Shown one piece after another: positions 56,001 through 64,000 of a stretch of DNA of 64,000 nt; positions within the stretch are counted from its first letter, which is position 1; each line of letters starts with the position of its first letter. The DNA is from Physcomitrium patens (lineage: Eukaryota; Streptophyta; Bryopsida; Funariales; Funariaceae): contig NC_037269.1 of NCBI RefSeq assembly GCF_000002425.4, positions 5,917,135 to 5,981,134 of the forward strand. Direction: 5' to 3'. A program made the position numbers and the translations under genes. The notes under the pieces were generated by a model, which saw only the letters and a program-made list of their open reading frames with translations, did no database searches and was not told the DNA's origin.

Positions 56001-56157
56001 TCTTTGTCTATAAAACATGGTGAGGCTCCTGAATCTAATAAGACAAAGACTTTGTGATTATTAGGTCCTAAATATACTTCTATTATAAAATAAGGTGAAA
56101 GGTCTAAGGAGAGGATAAGACTTTTATTAGGTATTGCACATGATTCCAACTACACGG
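53030..56157 (-). pseudogene. Protease, reverse transcriptase, RNase H and integrase remnant
   Basis: Minus-strand blocks in order: protease (FVLLDSGASPCFIDKDF near 56000-56070; VILGLSWLEKYNTQIDW), reverse transcriptase (about 54700-55430), RNase H (54589-53912 with DSSDFAIGAKLSQ and LSDAFSRRSY) and integrase (53403-53089 with FAYNNLIHSSTQQTPFFANY). The reverse transcriptase active site reads YLGD instead of YLDD (about 55009-55023). Several frame changes and stops separate the blocks. Protease is interrupted upstream at 56157 by the nested LTR. Confidence 0.85.
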
Positions 56158-56757
56158 TGTCGTATTACGTGCTTTCCTGCTCAAGAACGCGTCGATGTCG
56201 TGTTGTAACACGAGTATACTGTGAAAATATAAAAGAAGAAGATTTTTATTAATGTTCAGTTACCTCGAATATTGGGAGCAACGACCAATTCCAGTGCAAA
56301 TACTGAGAGGCTAGGTTCAGTCACCCCGTTACAGTCAGCCGGGGCATACTGAAATGCTCCATTCGATTCCAATAACGGGAGTCAGCAGGAAGGGAAAGGA
56401 CCAATTCACACGATGGGTGAGCTTGGTTCGAAGAGCCAATTAGATCCAATTTCAAGAATCCAATCCGAGTCCTCTTACCCAATATGAGACTTGAATTGGT
56501 CGAGCAACCCAATGCAATCTAATTATGGGAAAATCCAGGTCTTACTATGGGCCTCAGCCAATCTGACGCGAAGGACCAAATTGATCCAATTTTGGGAACA
56601 TCCGAGTCTTACTATTGGACTCTTATCCAATATGAGACCTGAATTGGTCGGACGACTCAATGTGGTCCCGATTACGGGGTTTCGATTCTGTTTCAGGCTG
56701 TCGTGTTCTCTGTGCCATTTCAGGGAACGTTGTTTTCGGTAAAAGGATCTCTTAAAG

Positions 56758-56852
56758 GTAAAGACGGAAGGAGCCAATTCCGGATCCAAGACGGGAAGAG
56801 CCAATTCCGGATCCAAGACGGAAGGAGCCAATTTCGGATCCAAGATGGAAGA
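56758..56852. repeat. Tandem repeat, about 28-bp unit, three copies
   Basis: GGAGCCAATTCCGGATCCAA recurs three times with small changes. The inverted partner at 58510-58560 has a single unit, so the expansion is specific to this copy. Confidence 0.85.
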
Positions 56853-56967
56853 TTGAAGAAATTCAGAGGCTAGGGTTTGAAAGAGGGAAGAATTAGGATT
56901 AAAGGGGAGGAAGGTTAAGAAATGAAGTGGGGATTTTTTTTCAATGGGGGTTTTTTTTTTTTCAGAT

Positions 56968-57108
56968 CAGGTTTTTTGGATCAAAGAGCTAGCTTCAAGC
57001 TCTTTCAAGGTCACTAGGTTAGTTTCATTAAGGGATTTTTGGATCAAAGAGCTAGCTTCAAGCTCTTTTCAAGGTCACTAGTTTAGTTTCATTAGGGTTT
57101 GTGAGAGG
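56968..57108. repeat. Tandem duplication, about 70-bp unit
   Basis: The segment starting TTTTTGGATCAAAGAGCTAG is present twice in direct orientation, each copy ending near GTTTCATTA. The unit also contains the small inverted motif AGCTAGCTTCAAGCTCTT. Confidence 0.85.
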
Positions 57109-59127
57109 AGAGCAATCGCTGCTCAAAGTCAGTGTTTATTTTGGTGTTTCGGATTTTATATAAAACATTGATGGTTTGCATTCTCAATTGGTTTGTGCAA
57201 GTCGTGTAGCATCTATAGATCAAAATTTGGTATTGTCTGGATAGTTGGGTGTGCTAAGTGTATACAAAAATTTGTGTTAATCTAACGATGCAATCAAGAG
57301 ATATCTGGGTTTTAGTACAAAGGGTTGTCGAAAGTTGGCAGTCTAGGGTTGGATAGGGTTTCTATGATATCTGAAGATCTACTAGTTGGGTCGACGTAAA
57401 TTTTGGCTTGGTAATAGAAGATTTGGAGATCAAGCGGCTATTCAATTTTGAGCTGGAGTTAACAGTTGACAAAGGAGAAATCACTTCTGGAGTTTCTACA
57501 TCAAATTTCAAGATTGCGGCCGAGTGTCATTAGTGCGGTTTTTGGGCGTTTTCTTGCAATCTGTAAGTTGGGTTGGGCTGAAATTTTTTAAACACGTAGA
57601 AGGCTTATACTGGTATTTGGATGCTAAATTTCACACTAAGTGGACGGTTGGATCAAAAGTTACAGCTTGTCAAAGCTCACTGGCTAGGATTAGGGCTTGT
57701 TAAGAAAAACAAAAACAACTTAATTATAAAAGAAATAAAGCAATTGGAATATTGTATGGTTAAAATGACTATGAAGAGTGTTTTTAAATACTTGAAAATT
57801 GATATTTCAATTATATTCTTCATACATGGATAAAATCTGTTAGGATTTCTTTGTTATTTGCAAAAACAACTATACCTTCCACAGCCAGATATCCAGTGTA
57901 TTCCCAAACAAGACAACACGTAATACGACACCGGGCGTCTGGCTATAGAAGGTAGTATGGAGATTCGCTAATATTCAAACAGTCTATCAGTTTTTGACTG
58001 TTGGAATATAAACAACTGCAAGAATACATCGTAAATCTATACGGATGCCCTTTGACTGCACGTCAAAGTCCTTTTTGTCCCAGTCGGTAGGTCTCTAGAC
58101 GTTACAGAGAACCCCAAACAACCCAAACTGCTAATCTTTGATACCGCTTTATACTCACGATCTTGTATCCACTGACTGTCTCGTTAGATTAACCCAATAA
58201 TTTTCATTCACTCCGCATACTCAATCCTATAGACACCCTTTTAATTCTTCATCACAGGCGTAACTCGATTTCACAAAACAGTCAAGAGTAATCAAACCCA
58301 CTTCATTAAAAATCCCGATTCACCATTAAAACACCGACTTCAGCAACGATTGCCTCAGTCTTCCCAAAACCCTATGAAGAAAAAAAAACCCAATTCTCTG
58401 TCTTTTCTTCGTCGACTCGAAGCTTGCTCTCTGATCCTTCTTTAAAACTTCCTCCCAAAAACTCCTCTCTCCTCTCATTTCTTAACCTTAATTCTAAATT
58501 TCTTCAATCTTCCGTCTTAGATCCGAAATTGGCTCCCACCGTCAGAGCTTTTTCCTCCGTTTTTACCTTTAAGAGATCCTTTTATTGAAAAGACGTTTTC
58601 GGAACGGCACAAAGGACGGAACAGCATGAAACGGAATTGGAGCCCCATAATCGGGACCACATTGAGTCGCCCGACCAATTCAGGTCTCATATTGGATAAG
58701 AGTCTAGTAGTAAGACCCGGATGTTCTCGTAATTGGATCAAATTGGTCCTTCGCGTCAGATTGGCTGAGGCCTGTAGTAAGACCTAGATTTTTCCATAAT
58801 TAGACTACATTGGGTTGCCCGACCAATTCAAGTCTCATATTGGGTAAGAAGACCTGGATTTCATGTCTTGAAATTGGATCCAATTGGCTCTTCGAACCAG
58901 GCTTAGCCGTCGTGTGAATTGGTCCTTTCCCTTCCTACTGACTTTCGTTATTGGAATCGAACGGAGCATTTCAGTATGCTCCGGCTGACTGTAACGGGGT
59001 GACTGAACCTGGCCACTCAATATTTGCACTGGAATTGGTCGTTGCTCTCAATATTTGAGGTAACTGAATATTAATAAAAGTCCCCTTTCTTTATATTTTC
59101 ACGGTATACTCGTATTACAACACGACA

Positions 59128-60208
59128 ACGGTCTCTATTGTAGCTGGAGAAATTTATTTTTTGACACATTATCTTCTTTGGTAATTGTGCTCTTCATTTT
59201 GTAATTGTGTTGCTTCTTTGGACAATATTGAGTAGTGTGCTTAGCTTCTCTACAATATAAACACAACCCTTCTTGGCGATGCTGAGTCTTTTCTTCCTTC
59301 ATGAGAGGTTTAAAATATATCATATCAATTTGCATTGGTTCTGGCTTTGACGAATATATTTCAGAAAACTTGGGAGCTACTGCCATTACTTGATCTATTC
59401 TTCTCCAATCAAATCTTTGTTCTTGATGCCTTTCAAATGAACAATTGTCACATATTATGGCTTGATTAATAAATTATTTTAAAGATTCTACTTTCAGTAT
59501 TGTTAATAACAAATCTTTGACGCTATCCTTCAATCCATATCGAAATTAGTTAATAAGTGATTTGTCGTACAAGTCCACATTGCAAGCAAGATTTTAAAAT
59601 TTGGTAGCATATGTAGTGGCTGATTGTGATCCTTGTCGTAAGGATAAAAGCTTGGTCTGTACTACTTGTTCTCGATCACTTTCTTTGAATGTGGCCGTAA
59701 ACACTTTTAGGAATGAATTCAAATTATAAAAGAGTCGTGAATCTTTTTCTATTAAAGATGCCAATCAAGAGAGAGCACTTCTAAATAGTAGTGCACCTAT
59801 GAATCGGACTTGAGTAAATCCATCAAGATATTGGAAAGGATGCAACCTTAGATAGAGCTTGAGTTGTTGCAAAAATCCTCAAAATTTTGATCTTGTTCCA
59901 TCAAACTTCTGAAGCATACTAATCATTGTCCCTGTCATACTTGTAGAAGCAAAACTCTGTGGATTTGGTTGTGACATTAATCTACTTGCTTCTTTCAACT
60001 ACACAACTTCTTACCGCAGACTTTGAACTTCTTCTATAGGCGTAGGCATAGTACTTTTATGATTCACATTGGAAATATGTGAGATTTCCACTCTTAGAGT
60101 GTTGACAAGTTCATGAAGATCTGCCATAGTTATAAATCTATTCTCACTTCTGTTCAGAGTAGCATCCATAATCTTTCCTTCTATAGACAACTCAAATGAA
60201 TTCAAAAG
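59128..60208 (-). pseudogene. gag remnant with CCHC zinc knuckle
   Basis: The minus-strand frame starting near 60205 (MNSFELSIEGKIMDATLNRS) is interrupted several times. The last open piece, 59386-59135, carries the knuckle CLYCREAKHTTQYC. It aligns with the gag at 30544-31473. Confidence 0.8.
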
Positions 60209-60420
60209 TTAAATTAGATGAGGGTAATCCACAACCTCTAAAAACAAATCCCACAAAGAGAAATAATCTACTCTCTTTAAGAAAAATATTATTGTTTGAA
60301 AACAAGATTTTCTGTTTAAAGGTGGGTAGTCCGCAACCTTCAAAATACAACAATAGAAGTAGGATAATCCACTCACTCCTAAAACAAGACAAAAATAATA
60401 TGTTAGCACTCTTGTCAAAC

Positions 60421-60970
60421 TGTCAAGGATATGAATCTTGAAGAAAGAAAATCCTCAATACACTCTTCTATTACTGAAGAGAACTAGAAAGTCACTCAAA
60501 AGGTGATATAATATTAACTAGAATGGCTATTGCCAAAAACAAGAAAGACTAGAAAGTCTTGAAACAAGACTAAGACTAGAAAGACGTTGACAAGAGTGAA
60601 AAAGGCTTCACTCTTGCCTCTATATATACTATCTAACTAAGAGCTGCGTGGCAATGTCCTATAGGACCTCTAACATGTGTTGACTTTGCTAATCACATGT
60701 CTTATCTTGTAAGGTAAGTTATCTATGTATGCACCATATAGTTGGCTTGTTCCATAAGTTACTACATGGAGATAACTTATTCCACAAGCTACCAATACAT
60801 GGTTAGTTTTTTGGCCAAGTTTATAACCTATAAACACATCTAAAGCCAAAATCGCATCTATGAAGCATCTAAGAAGCTTTTCTAGAAGACTTTATGAAAT
60901 TATTCTATATTTACCTACTTCTACTTAATCATATAAGTAACTATTGAGATAAATATATATGTCTATGATA
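60421..60970 (-). repeat. 5' LTR of the minus-strand gypsy element
   Basis: Pairs with 51598-52117. It is 30 bases longer because of a duplication containing ACTACATGGAGATAACTTAT near 60755-60790. The outer end reads TATGATA followed by TTAAG. Confidence 0.88.
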
Positions 60971-60975
60971 TTAAG

Positions 60976-62118
60976 CTAATAATAGTCTAACTTTTTACAA
61001 GGACAAGTAATTTTAATATTGTAATAAAGTAATCATATCTTATCACTTACATTGAATTGTAGTTGTTTTTTGCAATAAGAATCCATATTTATCTTTCATC
61101 ATTCTTGAGCTTCTTTTAATTGTGTCTTCATTACTACATGTAATTCTAACAAATGATTTATCAAATCTTCTATCATATGATTATCAACTTTTGAAAAGTC
61201 AAAAGCATCAAATTGTAGATGATAATCATAATTAATAAAAAAAGATATTTTTTATATAGAAGAATGTACTTAATTTTTATATGCAAACTTTGCCAATGGC
61301 AAAAAAGTTATTCAATCATCTTAATGATAGTTGATGGTATACCTCAAATACTATTCCAAAACTTGATTTGTTTATTTTGTTTGTTTATCTATTTAATGAT
61401 GAAAAGTTGATGAGAGCTTTATATTTATTTTTAAAATCTTAAAAAAGATTCTTCAAAATCTTAATATAAATTGAGTCTTCTTATTTGATATAATAATCTT
61501 GAATAATCTATGATAGTAATAGATATTATCAAAAAAAATCTTAGTCATTTTTTTACTTGTGATAAATTTTATATATGATATAAAATGTGCTATTTTGATA
61601 AAATAAATTATTATTATGAATATTCAATCATACAAACTTGAGAGTAAAAGATTTGTGATAAAATCTATAGAAACAAATGACCATAGTTTTTTCAATATAA
61701 GTAATGACTAAAGAAGTCCACAAGATCAATAAGAAGGAGTTTTGGATTTTGAATAAATATCATATGATTATTCAAAGTCTTTTACTACCTTCCACATTTG
61801 AGGCTATCAAAAATCTCTAGATATTAGCTCTAAAGTCTTATTGTATTCAAAATATCCAATTGTAAGAAAATTCTGACAAGCTTAAAGAATGCATAATTGT
61901 ACTTCTTCTTTTCAAATACATAATTTTTCTTCAAAATAGAATAGATTTTTTTTGAATTGTGACTTAAAAGTATTAAGAGACTTAGAGGAATCATTCTTAA
62001 TATTGTGAATAAGAAGATGAGAGGACATACTCAATTGAACTTGCTTCATAAAAATTGACTCAATAGTCAATATTGATTTCATTGCTCAAAGATAAAAATT
62101 CTTTGGCTTTAAGAAAAT
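60976..62118 (-). pseudogene. Integrase/RNase H remnant of the outer gypsy element
   Basis: Aligns with 53030-54190 over its full length, for example around AATCATTCTTGAGCTTCTTTTAATT and TTTTGAAAAGTCAAAAGC-like blocks. No open frame remains and the sequence is strongly shifted to A and T. The similarity stops at about 62118. Confidence 0.75.
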
Positions 62119-63062
62119 TTGATAAAAATATAATAAAAAATAAATTTTTAATTAATATTTAATTATTTTGATTCAATAATAATATAAGATATTTAAACAT
62201 GGATTTTATAGAAACCTATTATTTTATTTTTTTGTCTTAATAGCTAGAAGATTAAAGGTTGATTAGTAATTTTACCTTCTAGGTTATAAAAATCTTTTAT
62301 TTCCTTGAAAAGGCTATAAATTGATAAAAATAAGATAGAAGAGATAAATAATTAATATGGTTGATACTTGGATTATATTGAGGATAGGATCGGGCTAAAA
62401 AATTTCTAAGATAGATTGGATTGATATCCAAAGATTGATCATTTATAGAACAAGATCAAAATTACACCACTAGCCACTTAAACGGCTGCCTGGGACAAAT
62501 TATGGAGGCATTTGAAGATTGGAAATTGAGATTGGTGAGCTAGCTTTAAACTAGTTTAAAGAAATTTTTGATTAAAATTCAAGATAGAAAAATCACTATT
62601 GGAACATCTGCATCAACTTTTGAATTGAAGGCTAAGTAACATTAATAAAATTTTTAGACATTTTTTTACAATTTTTAAGTTTAATTGGACTAAATTTTAT
62701 TGAAGATATAAAAGACTTATAGTGGCATGTATATGAAAAATTTTGTACAATGTAAATAGTCAAATTAGGAGTTAAAACTTATTAAAGCTCATTGATTAGA
62801 GTTAGGATTTATAAAGAAAAATTTTAATTGCCTAATTATGAAAGTAATAAGACAATTGGAATTTATATATGATTGAAGTTACTAAAAAGAGTATTTTTGA
62901 GTACTTTGTATTAAATCTAAGCACTTTTGAATTAAAATTCGATTTCATTCTTCTTATATGAATAAAATCTATTAATATTTTTTGAATATTTGTAAAATAT
63001 AACTTCATCTTTTATAGTTACATGCCCGATGCATTTTCAAATAAAACAATACATTATATGAC
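62119..63062 (+). mobile_element. Strongly decayed LTR of the third family
   Basis: Aligns in plus orientation with 56225-57930. The start resembles GAAAATATAAAAGAAGAAGA, and the end reads ACATTATATGACA against CACGTAATACGACA. Most differences are C to T or G to A. The first 20 or so bases of the LTR are not recognisable. Confidence 0.65.
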
Positions 63063-64000
63063 ATAAGAAGTGAATCCAATGTGAAAGTTTAGGATAGAAG
63101 GTTTTGGATTGTATTTGTGGTTATTAGAAATTGATGGTATAAGAAGCCAAGAAGGTTGAATTTGGAGTTTTTGATGGAGCTTCAACTAGATCTTTAAATG
63201 GAACTTCAAGTAGATCTTTAAGTGGAGCCTCAAGATGATTTTCTACTTGATGACAAAGTATGTACTTTGATTTAAACACTACAAATATATTTCAAGAATT
63301 TATATTATTTATGCAACAATAACAAAACAATGATTGCAAAGAAGCTTTAGCAACCAAAGTATTACAAGTAGTGATTAATAAAATTTACTAATTTGATAGA
63401 AAAAATATTTCAAAGTATTTGAAATATTATGTATAAGAAATAGAATTGAATCAAATTTTCAAATAGAAGATGATTGAGCTATTTGGACTTGCTATAATAT
63501 CAAAGATAAAAAATATGTTAATTCAATTATAGAGCATTTTAAAAATTCATGGAAGACATTTTTATATGCATTAAAAGAAAAATATTTTTTGAAAGATATT
63601 AATTGAATTATCAAGAAAATATTAGTTTTTGGAAAGATAAAAAGATGGTGTTAAAGGATATTAGTAATCTTCTCTAAACCAACTTTGATAAGGAAGGTAT
63701 GAATTTACATTGAAGGAGATTTTGACAATGGCCAAGGAAGAATTCTATGATGTCATTATTAACAGTATTAAACAAACAAGGCAATTAATGGAAGAAGCTA
63801 GATTGAATCATGCTATTCATGCACATGTATATGAAGATGAAGAAGATGAATTTGAAAATTGTTGCAAACAATCAATAAGTGAAGAAAGGAGTCATAATCA
63901 AAAAATATGTTTTAATGATCATACTAATAAGGATAGAGAGGTTTCAAGTCATTATATTTAAAAGCATTAGGCTAAAGCATCAGAGGCATTGATAAACATT
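63063..64000 (+). pseudogene. Probable internal region of a third-family element, gag-like remnant
   Basis: Follows directly after the decayed LTR. Short direct repeats of CTTCAA(C/G)TAGATCTTTAA(A/G)TGGA occur at 63180-63230. Pieces such as ALKEKYFLKDIN (about 63570-63605) and an open 83-codon acidic frame at 63710-63961 (EDEEDEFENC) resemble gag-type polypeptides by general character. Many stops interrupt the region and it continues past the window. The gag label rests mainly on position. Confidence 0.35.

Larger units (their letters stand above)
56196..57930 (+). mobile_element. Inverted LTR copy nested within the LTR at 56158-59127
   Basis: Begins TGTCGTGTTGTAACACGAG and ends CACGTAATACGACA. 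About 700 bases (56196-56930) are closely related, in reverse complement, to 58470-59127, and weaker similarity continues to the centre near 57900. Flanks are TCGA on the left and CCGG on the right, which differ by two transitions and could be a mutated target-site duplication. It is longer than the other copy because of internal tandem repeats. Short open frames inside it are spurious. Confidence 0.65.
56158..59127 (-). mobile_element. LTR of a third family, minus orientation, containing an inverted copy of itself
   Basis: The unit starts TGTCGTATTACG and ends CGACA on the plus strand and is flanked by ACGG at 56154-56157 and 59128-59131, a 4-bp (possibly 5-bp) duplication. It splits the gag/protease junction of the gypsy element; joining the flanks restores the local alignment with the relative near 31555. 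Sequence from 59127 down to 57935, plus 56195-56158, forms one LTR of about 1.2 kb in minus orientation, while 56196-57930 is a related LTR in plus orientation. No coding region is present. The LTR interpretation is supported by the copy at 62119-63062, which is followed by gag-like sequence. Confidence 0.75.
51598..60970 (-). mobile_element. Gypsy chromovirus-family element with perfect TTAAG target-site duplication
   Basis: LTRs at 51598-52117 and 60421-60970 are flanked by TTAAG at 51593-51597 and 60971-60975. Without the 2970-base insertion at 56158-59127 it is about 6.4 kb, the same length as the relative at 29756-36163. On the minus strand it has gag, protease, reverse transcriptase, RNase H and integrase, all interrupted by stops. 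The left 900 bases between integrase and LTR correspond to the 3' end of the relative. Confidence 0.9.
50430..62118 (-). mobile_element. Outer decayed gypsy element split by the element at 51598-60970
   Basis: The left part (about 50430-51597) is a decayed LTR end plus 3' internal region that aligns with 51598-53030 of the inner element. The right part (60971-62118) aligns with its integrase/RNase H region, 53030-54190. The two parts would be contiguous if the inner element were removed, and both carry the pentamer TTAAG at the break. The right part ends where the LTR at 62119 begins, so the 5' half of this element is missing. It is heavily AT-shifted compared with the inner copy and is clearly older. 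Confidence 0.8.

Noticed and set aside
56321..56843. Open frames within the inverted LTR copy
   Set aside because: They are built on 28-bp tandem repeats, and the mirror copy has different frames; no protein similarity.
56158..59127. Reading the unit as a fold-back DNA transposon with long terminal inverted repeats
   Set aside because: The left end carries an extra 38-bp segment equal to the opposite LTR end, and a third copy at 62119-63062 occurs singly before gag-like DNA; inverted nested LTRs fit better, though I cannot exclude a fold-back element.

Overview
The window reads as nuclear DNA of a land plant. It is AT-rich and mostly intergenic or retrotransposon sequence, with a few well-separated intron-containing genes whose coding parts and 5' flanks are richer in G+C. 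The gene set (serine carboxypeptidase-like protein, PEX7, cytosolic pyruvate kinase) is plant-typical, and the repeats are chromodomain Ty3/gypsy elements. A bryophyte (moss-like) genome is my best guess; it rests on overall style and not on a diagnostic marker.

Layout. 1-2209: AT-rich flank, then a GC-rich promoter/leader. 2210-5938 (+): serine carboxypeptidase-like gene, ten exons resolved. 8508-10235 (+): two-exon gene for an unrecognised membrane protein with a Pro-rich 20-residue repeat tail. 10236-15490: AT-rich spacer with microsatellites. 15495 to about 16257 (-), possibly extending towards 18.5 kb: an uncertain gene for a small membrane protein. 18.6-22.9 kb: AT-rich spacer with dinucleotide repeats and a perfect 28-bp inverted repeat. 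22887-26345 (-): PEX7, eight exons resolved, 316 residues. 28010-39953: a decayed minus-strand chromovirus carrying a younger plus-strand chromovirus (29756-36163). 40907-41396: solo LTR. 44242-47081 (-): cytosolic pyruvate kinase, five exons resolved, 520 residues, with a long upstream region. 50.4-64.0 kb: a nested retroelement complex.

The nested complex at 50.4-62.1 kb is the most structured part. A decayed minus-strand gypsy element (about 50430-62118) was split by a second element of the same family (51598-60970), which is flanked by a perfect TTAAG target-site duplication. That second element was hit near its gag/protease junction by an LTR of another family (56158-59127), which in turn contains an inverted copy of itself (56196-57930). 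A third, strongly decayed LTR of that family (62119-63062) is followed by gag-like sequence to the window end.

The host genes show no operon-like or pathway relation: vacuolar/secreted peptidase or acyltransferase, peroxisomal PTS2 import receptor, and glycolytic enzyme. The retroelements carry many nonsense changes that look like C:G to T:A transitions, the expected mark of long-term cytosine methylation. All exon boundaries were derived by hand from GT-AG sites, reading phase and family similarity. The three recognised genes close in frame over their whole length. No CRISPR array, operon or tRNA/rRNA gene was seen.
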